From Streptomyces sp. ISL-96 (GTDB taxonomy: Bacteria > Actinomycetota > Actinomycetes > Streptomycetales > Streptomycetaceae), in NCBI RefSeq assembly GCF_018614035.1, contig NZ_JAGGPA010000015.1:62001-126000 (forward strand): 64,000 nt of DNA, in the 5' to 3' direction. Position numbers and translations under genes: made by a program. Shown here in pieces: positions 26,754 through 35,995 of this stretch. The notes under the pieces are model-generated. The model saw only the letters and a list, made by a program, of their open reading frames with translations, made no database searches and was not told where the DNA came from. Position 1 is the first letter of the stretch. Each line of letters begins with the position of its first letter.

Positions 26754-28316
26754 ATGGGGAAACGTAAGTCGCGCACCGCCACGGCGGAGGCACGGCAGCA
26801 GTACGAGGTAGGCACGGAGTGGACCGAGGCAGACCTGGCTCTCCTTGAGGAGTTGCAGAGAGCCGAAGTTCTGCTGCCGGAGGACGCTCCCCGGGCATTG
26901 CTCTCCGTACGTCTCTCGGTGCTCACCGACGGCACAACCTCCCCCGTACGCCAGGAGCTGGACCTCCGCATCAAGGCGGGGGAAATGGGCTGCCGGATCG
27001 TCGGCATCGCAAGTGATCTCAACGTCTCCGCCACCAAAGTCCCCCCGTGGAAGCGCAAGCAGCTCGGGAACTGGCTCAACCACCGTGCGCCAGAATTCGA
27101 CGTGCTGATGTTCTGGAAGCTCGACCGCTTCGTTCGTCGGCTCACAGACCTGAGCACGATGATCGATTGGTGCCTCAAGTACGGGAAGAACCTCGTCTCG
27201 AAGCACGACGCGATCGACCTGACCACGACGGCCGGAAAGGTGATGGTCTCCATCATCGGCGGAGTCGCCGAGATCGAGGCCATCAATACCAGTACTCGAG
27301 TATCAAGCCTCTGGGACTACACCAAGACCCAGTCCGGGTGGCTGGTGGGCAAGCCGACGTACGGCTACAAGACCGATGCAGGCGAGGGCGGCAGGACCGT
27401 ACTGGTCTTCGATCCCAATGCCCGCAAGGCGCTCCTCTGGTGCCGCAAGGCGGCTCTCAGAAGAGGGGGCGGAGTATCGGCCACTTACATGGTCAAGATC
27501 CTCATCAGGTCTGGACTTTGCGGGCCGGGGCTGACGACCACGACCCTGCTCCGCAGGCTCCGGAATCCGGCACTCATGGGCTACAGGGTGGAAGAGGACA
27601 AAGAGAGCGGCTCTCGTCGATGCTCGAAGCTCGTCCTCGGCAAGGACGGCCGGCCCATCAGGGTCGCGGACCCGGACCCCATCTTCACTGAGGTGGAGTT
27701 CGAAACCCTCCAAGCAGCTGTCAACCGGCGAACGAATGGCAGCTGGCGTCAGCGCGCTTCGGGAGAGGCGTCCGTCTTCATCAAGGTCCTGGTGTGTGTG
27801 GACTGCGGCACGAGCATGGCCGTGCACAAGACGGTGACCAACGGCAGGGCGTACGAGTACTTGCGTTGCCAGAAGTGCCCATCGGGCGGCTTGGGCGCAC
27901 CGAATCCGCAGGTGGTCTACAACGAGCTGGTGACGGACGTGCTGTCCCTCCTCGGCGACTTTCCCGTACAGACGCGGAAGTACGCGAAAGGTGCGGGGAC
28001 ATGCACCAATGAGGACCGTTGGGTGACCGTCGACAACAGCAGGACGTTCCGTGAACGATGGAACTCGGGCGGCATGGAAGCGATGGCCGGCGACCTGCGC
28101 AGGGTCGGCGTCAAGTGTCAGGTGACGCGGACAAAGCTTCCGAAGGTCCGTGCGCCCAAGGTTCACCTCACGCTACTGATCCCCCAAGACATGGGCGACC
28201 GGCTCGTGATCAAGGAAGACGACTTCAAAGCCAACCGCTCCCGAACAACCAGCGTCGGGATCACCGACATGCACGAACTCCTGCGGCAGGCTCACCACAC
28301 CCTTTGGAGCACGTAG
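26754..28316 (+). CDS. Large serine recombinase (site-specific integrase)
   Basis: 520 residues from ATG 26754 (an upstream in-frame GTG at 26724 would add ten). The N-terminal catalytic domain has SVRLSVLTDGTTSPVRQ, with the nucleophile near Ser55, and FWKLDRFVRR near 125. The recombinase domain follows (GKPTYGYKTDAGEGGRTVLV, LRRLRNPALMGYRV), then a zinc ribbon (CVDCGTSMAVHKT with CQKC, about 348-375) and a C-terminal basic tail. Size and order are those of phage-type integrases such as phiC31. No excision factor, relaxase or phage gene adjoins it. It separates two genes usually adjacent in this system. From memory, the attB of Streptomyces phage phiJoe is occupied in S. coelicolor by a variable mobile element at about this place (SCO2603). 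Codon use is visibly less GC-extreme than its neighbours. Confidence 0.92.
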   Translation: MGKRKSRTATAEARQQYEVGTEWTEADLALLEELQRAEVLLPEDAPRALLSVRLSVLTDGTTSPVRQELDLRIKAGEMGCRIVGIASDLNVSATKVPPWKRKQLGNWLNHRAPEFDVLMFWKLDRFVRRLTDLSTMIDWCLKYGKNLVSKHDAIDLTTTAGKVMVSIIGGVAEIEAINTSTRVSSLWDYTKTQSGWLVGKPTYGYKTDAGEGGRTVLVFDPNARKALLWCRKAALRRGGGVSATYMVKILIRSGLCGPGLTTTTLLRRLRNPALMGYRVEEDKESGSRRCSKLVLGKDGRPIRVADPDPIFTEVEFETLQAAVNRRTNGSWRQRASGEASVFIKVLVCVDCGTSMAVHKTVTNGRAYEYLRCQKCPSGGLGAPNPQVVYNELVTDVLSLLGDFPVQTRKYAKGAGTCTNEDRWVTVDNSRTFRERWNSGGMEAMAGDLRRVGVKCQVTRTKLPKVRAPKVHLTLLIPQDMGDRLVIKEDDFKANRSRTTSVGITDMHELLRQAHHTLWST

Positions 28317-28340
28317 GCGCTGCCCTCGTCAGGGAACGGC

Positions 28341-28380
28341 TCGGCCCTCAACTCGGTTTGGGCACCGGGTTGAGGGCCGA
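28341..28380. terminator. Bidirectional terminator between recombinase and radical SAM genes
   Basis: Arms TCGGCCCTCAACTCGGT (28341-28357) and ACCGGGTTGAGGGCCGA (28364-28380), one mismatch, six-base loop. Both genes converge on it. Confidence 0.8.
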
Positions 28381-28389
28381 TCGCGCGTG

Positions 28390-28400
28390 TTCTCGAAGTC
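28390..28400. repeat. Candidate right attachment-site core of the recombinase element
   Basis: TTCTCGAAGTC, the partner of the repeat at 26493-26503. It lies just beyond the terminator and 4 bases before the stop codon of the radical SAM gene. Confidence 0.3.
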
Positions 28401-28404
28401 GCTC

Positions 28405-30327
28405 CTACTTGACGGTCAGAGGCAGAAGCTTCTTGCCCGTCGGACCGACTTGGATCTCGGTCTGCATCGCGGGACACACGCCGCAATCGAAGCACGGGGT
28501 CCAGCGGCAGTCCTCGACCTCCGTCTCGTCGAGCGAGTCCTGCCAGTCCTCCCAGAGCCAGTCCTTGTCGAGACCGGAGTCCAGGTGGTCCCAGGGCAGG
28601 ACCTCCTCGTACGTACGCTCACGCGTGGTGTACCAGTCGACGTCCACGCCGAAGTCCGGCAGCGTCTTCGCGGCGGCGGTCATCCAGCGGTCGTAACTGA
28701 AGTACTCGCGCCAGCCGTCGAAGCGGCCGCCGCCCTCGTAGACCGCGCGGATGACGGATCCGATGCGCCGGTCGCCGCGCGAGAGCAGGCCCTCGACGAT
28801 GCCGGGCTTGCCGTCGTGGTAGCGGAAGCCGATGGAACGGCCGTACTTCTTGTCGCCGCGGATCTTGTCGCGCAGCTTCTCCAGGCGGGCGTCCGTCTCC
28901 TCGGCGGAGAGCTGCGGGGCCCACTGGAAGGGGGTGTGCGGCTTGGGCACGAAGCCGCCGATCGACACCGTGCAGCGGATGTCGTTCTGGCCGGACACCT
29001 TGCGTCCCTCGGCGATGACCTTGACGGCCATGTCACCGATCTGGAGCACGTCCTCGTCGGTCTCGGTGGGCAGGCCGCACATGAAGTACAGCTTCACCTG
29101 GCGCCAGCCGTTGCCGTACGCCGTCGAGACCGTCCGGATGAGGTCCTCTTCCGAGACCATCTTGTTGATGACCTTGCGGATACGCTCCGAACCGCCCTCG
29201 GGAGCGAAGGTCAGGCCGGACCGGCGCCCGTTCCTGGTCAGCTCGTTGGCGAGGTCGATGTTGAACGCGTCCACGCGGGTCGACGGGAGCGACAGGCCGA
29301 TCTTGTCTTCCTCGTAGCGGTCGGCCAGGCCCTTCGCCACGTCGGCGATCTCGGAGTGGTCCGCGGAGGAGAGCGAGAGCAGGCCGACCTCTTCAAAGCC
29401 GGTCGCCTTGAGGCCCTTCTCCACCATGTCGCCGATGCCGGTGATGCTTCGCTCCCGCACGGGGCGCGTGATCATGCCGGCCTGGCAGAAACGGCAGCCG
29501 CGGGTGCAGCCGCGGAAGATCTCGACGGACATCCGCTCGTGGACGGTCTCGGCGAGGGGAACGAGGGGCTGCTTGGGGTAGGGCCACTCGTCGAGGTCCA
29601 TGACGGTGTGCTTGCTGACCCGCCACGGCACGCCGGAGCGGTTCGGTACGACGCGGCCGATACGCCCGTCGGGCAGGTACTCGACGTCGTAGAAGCGCGG
29701 GACGTAGACGCCGCCCGTCTTGCTCAGCCGGAACAGCACCTCGTCGCGGCCACCCGGACGCCCCTCCGCCTTCCAGGCGCGGACGATCTCGGTGATCTCC
29801 AGGACGGCCTGCTCGCCGTCACCGATCACCGCGCAGTCGATGAAGTCCGCGATCGGCTCGGGGTTGAACGCGGCGTGCCCGCCCGCGAGGACGATCGGGT
29901 CGTCGAGCGTACGGTCCTTGGACTCCAGGGGGATGCCCGCGAGGTCCAGGGCGGTGAGCATGTTGGTGTAGCCGAGCTCGGTGGAGAAGCTGAGCCCGAA
30001 GACGTCGAAGGCCTTGACCGGGCGGTGTGCGTCCACCGTGAACTGCGGGACATTGTGCTCGCGCATGAGCGCTTCGAGGTCCGGCCACACGCTGTAGGTG
30101 CGCTCGGCCAGGACCCCCTCGCGCTCGTTCAGTACCTCGTAAAGGATCATGACGCCCTGGTTGGGCAGCCCGACCTCGTACGCGTCGGGGTACATGAGCG
30201 CCCACCGGACGTCCGTTGCGTCCCAGTCCTTGACGGTGGAGTTGAGTTCGCCGCCGACGTACTGGATCGGCTTCTGGACATGCGGGAGAAGCGCTTCCAG
30301 GCGTGGGAAGACCGACTCGACAGTCAT
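28405..30327 (-). CDS. TIGR03960 family B12-binding radical SAM protein
   Basis: 640 residues. The N-terminal B12-binding-like region (YPDAYEVGLPNQGVMILYEV, AFDVFGLSFSTELGYTN) is followed by the radical SAM core with CTRGCRFCQAG (Cys-x3-Cys-x2-Cys, about 279-286) and the SAM-binding GGSERIRKVINKMVSE region. A Cys-rich C-terminus (CRWTPCFDCGVCPAM) may bind a further iron-sulfur cluster. It normally works with the TIGR03936 protein, here displaced. Reaction unknown. ATG at 30327; the CYTH/CHAD gene lies 51 bases upstream. Confidence 0.92.
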   Translation of the reverse strand: MTVESVFPRLEALLPHVQKPIQYVGGELNSTVKDWDATDVRWALMYPDAYEVGLPNQGVMILYEVLNEREGVLAERTYSVWPDLEALMREHNVPQFTVDAHRPVKAFDVFGLSFSTELGYTNMLTALDLAGIPLESKDRTLDDPIVLAGGHAAFNPEPIADFIDCAVIGDGEQAVLEITEIVRAWKAEGRPGGRDEVLFRLSKTGGVYVPRFYDVEYLPDGRIGRVVPNRSGVPWRVSKHTVMDLDEWPYPKQPLVPLAETVHERMSVEIFRGCTRGCRFCQAGMITRPVRERSITGIGDMVEKGLKATGFEEVGLLSLSSADHSEIADVAKGLADRYEEDKIGLSLPSTRVDAFNIDLANELTRNGRRSGLTFAPEGGSERIRKVINKMVSEEDLIRTVSTAYGNGWRQVKLYFMCGLPTETDEDVLQIGDMAVKVIAEGRKVSGQNDIRCTVSIGGFVPKPHTPFQWAPQLSAEETDARLEKLRDKIRGDKKYGRSIGFRYHDGKPGIVEGLLSRGDRRIGSVIRAVYEGGGRFDGWREYFSYDRWMTAAAKTLPDFGVDVDWYTTRERTYEEVLPWDHLDSGLDKDWLWEDWQDSLDETEVEDCRWTPCFDCGVCPAMQTEIQVGPTGKKLLPLTVK

Positions 30328-30378
30328 CGTGTGTCTCTCATGAGCTGGCAGGGGTGACCATCAAGCGTACCCCGGCCC

Positions 30379-31908
30379 TCAGCCGCCCAGATCCGCCCGC
30401 GATTTCGCCTTCGACGCCCGCTTCCACGCCGCCGGCAGCCCCCGCTCCCGTGCCTCGGCCGCCGCCTCCTCCTGCCCGTACAGCAGGCCCCAGGTGAACG
30501 CCGTCTCGCCCGCCGCGTGGGACTGGACCGCCAGGTCGCGCAGGGCCTCGCGGGCCATGACGCTGTCCTGGTGGTCTCCGAGGAGGGACTGGACCGCCTT
30601 CATCCTCTTCGCGAAGCGCTTGGCGGGCTTGCCCAAGGCAGGTCTGGCCGCTTCGGCGGCGTAGCGGGTGCGTTTGGCGGCCTTGCGGGCGTTGTGCATG
30701 GCGAGGTCGCGGTCCTTACCGGGCGGCAGGGTGAGGGCGCGCTCCATGCGGGTGGCGAGGCGGGCGTAGTCCTTGCGGATCGCCTTGGGGAGGACCTTCG
30801 CCGCGGGCTTTGACGCGGCGGGGAGCAGCGGCGGTTCGGCGAGCAGGGCCTCCAGCGCCGTGAGGAGGTCCAGGTGACGTTCGCTGTCGAGTACGGCGAT
30901 GATCTTGCGGCGGGAGCCGTGCTGGCGGGCCACCGACCAGATGCGCAGCCGGCTGCGGACCGGGCCGAGCACGAGCGTCCGGGGCAGCGCGGCGATGCGG
31001 GTCTGGAGGCGGGCGCCCAGGACTTCCTGGTCGCGGTCGACGCCGAGCTCGCCCGCCAGCCATTTGAGTTCTTCGGCGATCGGGTCGGTGACCGTACGGT
31101 CCAGGACCTTGCGGTAGGTGCGGAAGGCGCTGCGCATGCGGCGGGTGGCGACGCGCATGCGGTGTACGGAGTCGGGGAGGTCCCGCCGCACGGCCGGGTC
31201 GTACGAGACGAGCGCGTCGTACTGGTGCTGGAGGTACGCCAGGACGTGGTCGCCGGCGGTCCGGGGGGCAGCGGGTGGCTTCTCCGAGGTCCGACGCGGC
31301 TCCGTCTCCGACAGTGCCTTCGCCAGCTTGGACGCCGACGCGGCCGGGCGCAGACCGGCCTTGCGGAGCCTCTTCTCGACGGCGTCGAGGAAGGCTGGGT
31401 CGCCCCCGTCGGCCAGCTCGACCTCGACCTCCGTCCAGCGCGCCGTGGAGCCGTGCGCGCCGATCCGCTCGGCGGTGACGGTGTCGGTGCTGACCTCGGC
31501 GAGCAGCCGGCCCTGCGCGTCGAGGAGGTGGCGGACGTCGCGCGAGGAGAGGAGCCGTACGACGGGGGTGACGACGTCGCCGCGCGTGCGGGAGCGGATC
31601 AGCCCGGCCAGTGCGTCCGGTACGGCGTCGGCCAGCGGGGCGCGGATCTCATCGCGTACGTCCGGGGAGACCGGGAGCTTGAGGTGCCAGCCGGCGTCGT
31701 CGCCGCCCGTGCGGCGGCGCAGGGTGATGGAGTCGGCGGCGAGCCGCAGATCGTCCGTGTCGTAGTAGACCGCGTCGAGCTCCGCGACGCCTTTGTCCAC
31801 TACGGACGAGACGCCGGCCACCTTGGTCAGGTCGGGCAGCCGGGTCTCGCCACTGGCATCCGCTGCGGCCTCGTACTTCCGCTCGATCTCACGCTTCGTG
31901 TCCGCCAT
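30379..31908 (-). CDS. CYTH and CHAD domain protein
   Basis: 509 residues. The CYTH domain (1-200) starts with TKREIERKYEA, the ExExK signature of triphosphate tunnel enzymes, and has alternating acidic and basic strands (VYYDTDDLRLA, TLRRRTGGDDAGWHLKLP). The CHAD domain (about 225-505) is helical with conserved His and Arg (SVHRMRVATRRMRSAFRTYR; AMHNARKAAKRTRYAAEA), a pattern known to bind polyphosphate. Likely role is hydrolysis or binding of inorganic polyphosphate or triphosphate. ATG at 31908. Confidence 0.92.
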   Translation of the reverse strand: MADTKREIERKYEAAADASGETRLPDLTKVAGVSSVVDKGVAELDAVYYDTDDLRLAADSITLRRRTGGDDAGWHLKLPVSPDVRDEIRAPLADAVPDALAGLIRSRTRGDVVTPVVRLLSSRDVRHLLDAQGRLLAEVSTDTVTAERIGAHGSTARWTEVEVELADGGDPAFLDAVEKRLRKAGLRPAASASKLAKALSETEPRRTSEKPPAAPRTAGDHVLAYLQHQYDALVSYDPAVRRDLPDSVHRMRVATRRMRSAFRTYRKVLDRTVTDPIAEELKWLAGELGVDRDQEVLGARLQTRIAALPRTLVLGPVRSRLRIWSVARQHGSRRKIIAVLDSERHLDLLTALEALLAEPPLLPAASKPAAKVLPKAIRKDYARLATRMERALTLPPGKDRDLAMHNARKAAKRTRYAAEAARPALGKPAKRFAKRMKAVQSLLGDHQDSVMAREALRDLAVQSHAAGETAFTWGLLYGQEEAAAEARERGLPAAWKRASKAKSRADLGG

Positions 31909-31947
31909 GAATCGAATCTAGACGCGAATCGGAATCATGGGCAGGGG

Positions 31948-33147
31948 TTATGCCGTTATGGGCCGCTGCACTCTGATCGACTGGAGCAGTCCGATCGCGA
32001 CCCACACCGCGAACATCGACGAGCCGCCGTACGACACGAACGGCAGCGGCAGTCCCGCCACCGGCATGATGCCGAGCGTCATCCCGATGTTCTCGAAGGA
32101 CTGGAAGGCGAACCAGGCGATGATGCCGCCCGCGACGATCGTGCCGTACAGCTCGGTCGTCTCGCGGGCGATGCGGCAGGCGCGCCACAGCACCACACCG
32201 AGGAGGAGAAGGATCAGGGCTGCGCCCAGGAAGCCGAGTTCCTCCCCCGCGACGGTGAAGACGAAGTCGGTCTGCTGCTCCGGTACGAACTGCCCCGTGG
32301 TCTGGCTGCCCTTGAAGAGGCCGGTGCCGGTCAGGCCGCCGGAGCCGATCGCGATGCGCGCCTGGTTGGTGTTGTAGCCGACGCCCGCCGGGTCGAGTTC
32401 GGGGTTGGCGAACGCGGCGAAGCGGTTGATCTGGTACTCGTCGAGCACACCGAGCTGCCAGACCACGACGGCGCCGACGGCGCCCGTGCCGATGAGGCCG
32501 AGGACCCAGCGGTTGGAGGCCCCGGAGGTGAGCAGCACCCCGAGGATGATCACCGCTATGACCATGACCGAGCCGAGGTCGGGCATCAGCATGATGACGA
32601 CGATCGGTACGACGGCGAGGCACAGCGCCTTGACCACGGTGCGGTGGTCGGGATGTTCCTGGTCGCCCGCGTCGACGCGGGCGGCGAGCAGCATGGCCAT
32701 GATCAGAATGATCGTGATCTTGGTGAACTCGGAGGGCTGGAGCGAGAACCCGCCGCCGATCACGATCCAGGCGTGCGCGCCGTTGATGGTCGCGCCGAGG
32801 GGCGTGAGGACGAGCAGGACTAGCACCACCGACAGCCCGTACAGCACCGGCACCGCCCCGCGCAGGGTGCGGTGTCCCAGCCAGATCGTGCCGATCATCA
32901 GCACGAGGCCGATGCCGGTGTTGAGGATATGGCGCCAGAGGAAGTACTCCGGGTCGCCCTGGTTGAGCTGGTCGCGCGTGCGGGTCGCGGACCAGACGAG
33001 CAGCGCGCCGATGACGGACAGCGCGAGCGACGCCCAGAGCAGCGGCCAGTCGAGCCGGCGCACCATGGAGTCGCGTGCGGTGAGCTTGGCGAGGGTGCCG
33101 CGCTCGGGGGCGTACCGCTGGACGGAGAAACCGTGCGGGCCGGACAT
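31948..33147 (-). CDS. rodA: RodA/SfrA-type peptidoglycan glycosyltransferase (SEDS)
   Basis: 399 residues with about ten membrane helices. SEDS landmarks: GAHAWIVIGGGFSLQPSEFTK, LMPDLGSVMVIAVI (with the essential Asp), and FENIGMTLGIMPVAGLPLPFVSYGGSSM near the C-terminus. SEDS proteins polymerise glycan strands and pair with a class B PBP, here pbp2 directly upstream. ATG at 33147 shares its A with the pbp2 stop codon TGA, implying coupled translation. In S. coelicolor this gene is known as sfr. Confidence 0.95.
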   Translation of the reverse strand: MSGPHGFSVQRYAPERGTLAKLTARDSMVRRLDWPLLWASLALSVIGALLVWSATRTRDQLNQGDPEYFLWRHILNTGIGLVLMIGTIWLGHRTLRGAVPVLYGLSVVLVLLVLTPLGATINGAHAWIVIGGGFSLQPSEFTKITIILIMAMLLAARVDAGDQEHPDHRTVVKALCLAVVPIVVIMLMPDLGSVMVIAVIILGVLLTSGASNRWVLGLIGTGAVGAVVVWQLGVLDEYQINRFAAFANPELDPAGVGYNTNQARIAIGSGGLTGTGLFKGSQTTGQFVPEQQTDFVFTVAGEELGFLGAALILLLLGVVLWRACRIARETTELYGTIVAGGIIAWFAFQSFENIGMTLGIMPVAGLPLPFVSYGGSSMFAVWVAIGLLQSIRVQRPITA

Positions 33148-35315
33148 CAGTCGCCACTCCTGCCGATCGCGATCTGCTTGTCCGCAGCCGGGTCCTTGGG
33201 CTTCTCGGGTACGTACGGCCGGATCTCCGGGGCGTCGATGGAGCCGTCCGTGCCGATCTTCGGGAGGTCCTTCTGCGGCTTGGGCAACAGGGCCTTCTTC
33301 GGGTTGATGTCGCCGTCGTCGCTGACGCCGTAGAGGGCGTCGTAGATGTTGCGTACGGCGGGGCCGGAGGCGCCGGAGCCCGTACCGCCCTGGGAGATCG
33401 TCATGACGATGGTGTAGTCGTCGGTGTAGGTCGCGAACCACGAGGTGGTCTGCTTGCCGTAGACCTGGGCGGTGCCGGTCTTGGCCCGCATCGGGATCTT
33501 GTCCTGTGGCCAGCCGCCGAACCGCCAGGCGGCGGTGCCGCCGGGCTCGACGACGGAGCGCAGGCCCTTGTCGAGGTCGCTGATGGTCTCGGCGTCGACC
33601 GGCAGCTTGCCGTGGGCCTTGGGCTTGATCTCCTCGATCCGCTTGCCGTCGGGGCTGATGACGGCCTTGCCGATGGTGGGGTTGTAGAGGGTGCCGCCGT
33701 TGCTGATGGCGGCGTAGGCGGTGGCCAGCTGGATGGGGGTGATGAGGACGTCACCCTGGCCGATGGCGAAGTTGATGCTGTCGAAGGCCTTCAGCTGGTT
33801 GCCTTCGAGGCAGCTCTCGTAGGCGATCTGCTCGACGTAGCTGCCGCCCTTCTTGCCCTGCTTGCACCAGGAGTCCTTGTTGGCTTCCCAGAAGTTCTGC
33901 TTCCACTGGCGGTCGGGGATGCGGCCCTTGACCTCGTTCGGCAGGTCAATGCCGGTCTCGTCGCCGAATCCGAAGTCGTGGGCGGTCCGGTAGAACCAGT
34001 CGTGGGCGCCCTTCTTCGGCTTTATTCCGCCGTCACGCTTCCACTCCTCGTGGCCGAGACGGTAGAAGACGGTGTTGCAGGAGAACTTGAGGGCGTCGCC
34101 GAGCGAGATGGGGCCGTGGCCCTTGGACTCGAAGTTCGCGAAGCTCCGGTTGCCCATGCTGTAGGAGCTGCTGCAGTTGTAGCGGCCGTCGAAGGGGTAG
34201 CCGGCCCGCACGGCCGCGCTCGCCGACACCACCTTGAAGACGGAGCCGGCCGGTGCCTGGCCCTGGATGGCCCGGTTGAGCAGGGGGTAGTTGGACTTCT
34301 TGTCGGTGAGCCGGGCGTACTCCTTGCCGGAGATGCCGCCGATCCAGGCGTTGGGGTCGTAGTCGGGCTGGGAGGCCATCGAGACGACGCGGCCGGTCTT
34401 GGACTCCATGACGACGACGGCGCCGGCGTCGGCCTCGTACGGGCGGCCGGTGATCTTGTCGGTCTCTTTCCGGACGGTTTTCATCGCCTGGTGGAGCTCG
34501 TACTCGGCGACGGCCTGGACCCTGGCGTCGAGGCTGGTGACGACGCTGGATCCGGGGACCGTCGGGTCGTTCTCCGCCTCACCCATGACGCGGCCGAGGT
34601 TGTCGACCTCGTAGCGGGTGACGCCTGCCTTGCCGCGCAGCTCCTTGTCGTACGTACGCTCAAGCCCGGAGCGGCCGACCATGTCGGAGCGCAGGTACGG
34701 CGACGGGCCGTCCTTCGCCTTCTCGATCTCCTCGTCGGTGACGGGCGAGAGGTAGCCGAGGACCTGGGAGGTCTTCGCCTTGCCCCGCGCGGGGTAGCGG
34801 CGTACGGCCGTCGGCTCGGCGGTGATGCCGGGGAAGTCCTCGGCGCGCTCGCGGATCTGGAGGGCCTGCTTGGTGGTGGCCTCGTCGGTGACGGGGATCG
34901 GCTGGTAGGGCGAGCCGTTCCAGCAGGGCTTGGGGGTCTTGGAGTCGCAGAGCCTGACCTTGCCGGCGACTTCTTCGGGCTTCATGCCGAGTACCCCGGC
35001 GAGGCGGGCCAGTACGGCCTTGCCGTCGTCCTTCATCTTCAGCAGCTCGGTGCGGCTGGCGGAGACGACGAGGCGGGTCTCGTTGTCGGCGAGCGGCACG
35101 CCGCGCGCGTCGAGGATCGAGCCGCGGACGGCGGGCTGGACGACCTGCTGGACGCCGTTGCCGGCGGCTTCGGCGGTGTACTCGTCGCCGTTGCGGATCT
35201 GGAGGTACCAGAGGCGGCCGCCGAGGGTGAGCAGGAGGGAGAAGACGAGTACTTGGATGATGATGAGCCGGATCTGGACCCTGGGGGTCCGCCCGGTCTC
35301 GGGGATGTTGGTCAC
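33147..35315 (-). CDS. mrdA: Penicillin-binding protein 2 (class B transpeptidase)
   Basis: 722 residues from the GTG at 35315. One N-terminal membrane anchor (IRLIIIQVLVFSLLLTLGG), a dimerisation region with RGSILDARGVPLADN, then the transpeptidase: APAGSVFKVVSA (nucleophile Ser in SxxK, about 357), SCNTVF (SxN) and AKTGTAQV (KTG, about 612). A Cys-containing insertion of about 40 residues (WCKQGKKGG to YESCLEG) near 480 looks lineage-specific. The C-terminus has a Pro/Lys-rich tail. The GTG overlaps the mreD stop by four bases, and the stop overlaps the rodA start. Confidence 0.96.
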   Translation of the reverse strand: MTNIPETGRTPRVQIRLIIIQVLVFSLLLTLGGRLWYLQIRNGDEYTAEAAGNGVQQVVQPAVRGSILDARGVPLADNETRLVVSASRTELLKMKDDGKAVLARLAGVLGMKPEEVAGKVRLCDSKTPKPCWNGSPYQPIPVTDEATTKQALQIRERAEDFPGITAEPTAVRRYPARGKAKTSQVLGYLSPVTDEEIEKAKDGPSPYLRSDMVGRSGLERTYDKELRGKAGVTRYEVDNLGRVMGEAENDPTVPGSSVVTSLDARVQAVAEYELHQAMKTVRKETDKITGRPYEADAGAVVVMESKTGRVVSMASQPDYDPNAWIGGISGKEYARLTDKKSNYPLLNRAIQGQAPAGSVFKVVSASAAVRAGYPFDGRYNCSSSYSMGNRSFANFESKGHGPISLGDALKFSCNTVFYRLGHEEWKRDGGIKPKKGAHDWFYRTAHDFGFGDETGIDLPNEVKGRIPDRQWKQNFWEANKDSWCKQGKKGGSYVEQIAYESCLEGNQLKAFDSINFAIGQGDVLITPIQLATAYAAISNGGTLYNPTIGKAVISPDGKRIEEIKPKAHGKLPVDAETISDLDKGLRSVVEPGGTAAWRFGGWPQDKIPMRAKTGTAQVYGKQTTSWFATYTDDYTIVMTISQGGTGSGASGPAVRNIYDALYGVSDDGDINPKKALLPKPQKDLPKIGTDGSIDAPEIRPYVPEKPKDPAADKQIAIGRSGD

Positions 35316-35983
35316 AGTCGCTTGACCCCCTTGATACGTCCGGCGCGCGCCGCCCGCGAGCGTGCGGCCTTGACCTTCAGTCCCCCGCGCTGGCTGCCGA
35401 CGCGCAGGCCGGTGCCGGAGGCGAGCCAGCCGCTGGCCACGTCGGCGCCGTTGTTGCCGCTCTGGCTGTCGGCGAGCGGATCGTTCTCGGCGCGTCTGGC
35501 CAGCCACATGATGACCGGGACGACGAACGGGGCGAGCAGCAGGTCGTACAGCGCGGACGTGAACAGCAGGTTCACGATGCCCACATGGCGGGCGGCGGTG
35601 TCGCCGACCAGGGCGCCCACTCCGGCGTAAAGGAGGGTGGAGCCGATGGCGGCGGCTACGACCGCGACCATCGGGGCGGTCGCGGACTTGATCTGGCCGT
35701 TCTCCGGCTTGGCGAGTCCGGCGAGGTAGCCGATGACGCACAGGACGAGCGCGTAGCGGCCGGCGGCGTGGTCGGCGGGCGGGGCGAGGTCGGCGAGGAG
35801 GCCCGCGCCGAAACCGATGAGGGCGCCGCTGGTGTTGCCGTACACGAAGGCGAGACCGAGGACCGTAAGGAGCATCAGGTCCGGTACGGCGCCGGGAAGT
35901 TGGAGCCTGGCGAGGACGGTGACCTGGACGACCAGGGCGACGATCAGCAGGGTGGTGGAGAGCAGCATCCGGTTGAAGCGCAT
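35312..35983 (-). CDS. mreD: Rod shape-determining protein MreD
   Basis: 223 residues with five or six membrane helices (LLSTTLLIVALVVQVTVLA, DLMLLTVLGLAFVYG, YALVLCVIGYLAGLA, MVAVVAAAIGSTLLYAGV, LLLAPFVVPVIMWLA). A basic cytoplasmic tail of about 60 residues follows. Identified by hydropathy and position between mreC and pbp2. ATG at 35983, 12 bases after the mreC stop. Confidence 0.94.
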   Translation of the reverse strand: MRFNRMLLSTTLLIVALVVQVTVLARLQLPGAVPDLMLLTVLGLAFVYGNTSGALIGFGAGLLADLAPPADHAAGRYALVLCVIGYLAGLAKPENGQIKSATAPMVAVVAAAIGSTLLYAGVGALVGDTAARHVGIVNLLFTSALYDLLLAPFVVPVIMWLARRAENDPLADSQSGNNGADVASGWLASGTGLRVGSQRGGLKVKAARSRAARAGRIKGVKRL

Positions 35984-35995
35984 GAGGTTCAGCTC

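Larger units (their letters stand above)
26493..28400. mobile_element. Putative minimal integrated element carrying only a serine recombinase
   Basis: About 1.9 kb between near-identical 11-base repeats, containing one gene. It interrupts a conserved neighbourhood (TIGR03936, membrane repeat gene, TIGR03960). Boundaries are inferred from the repeats and need comparison with an empty site. Confidence 0.4.
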
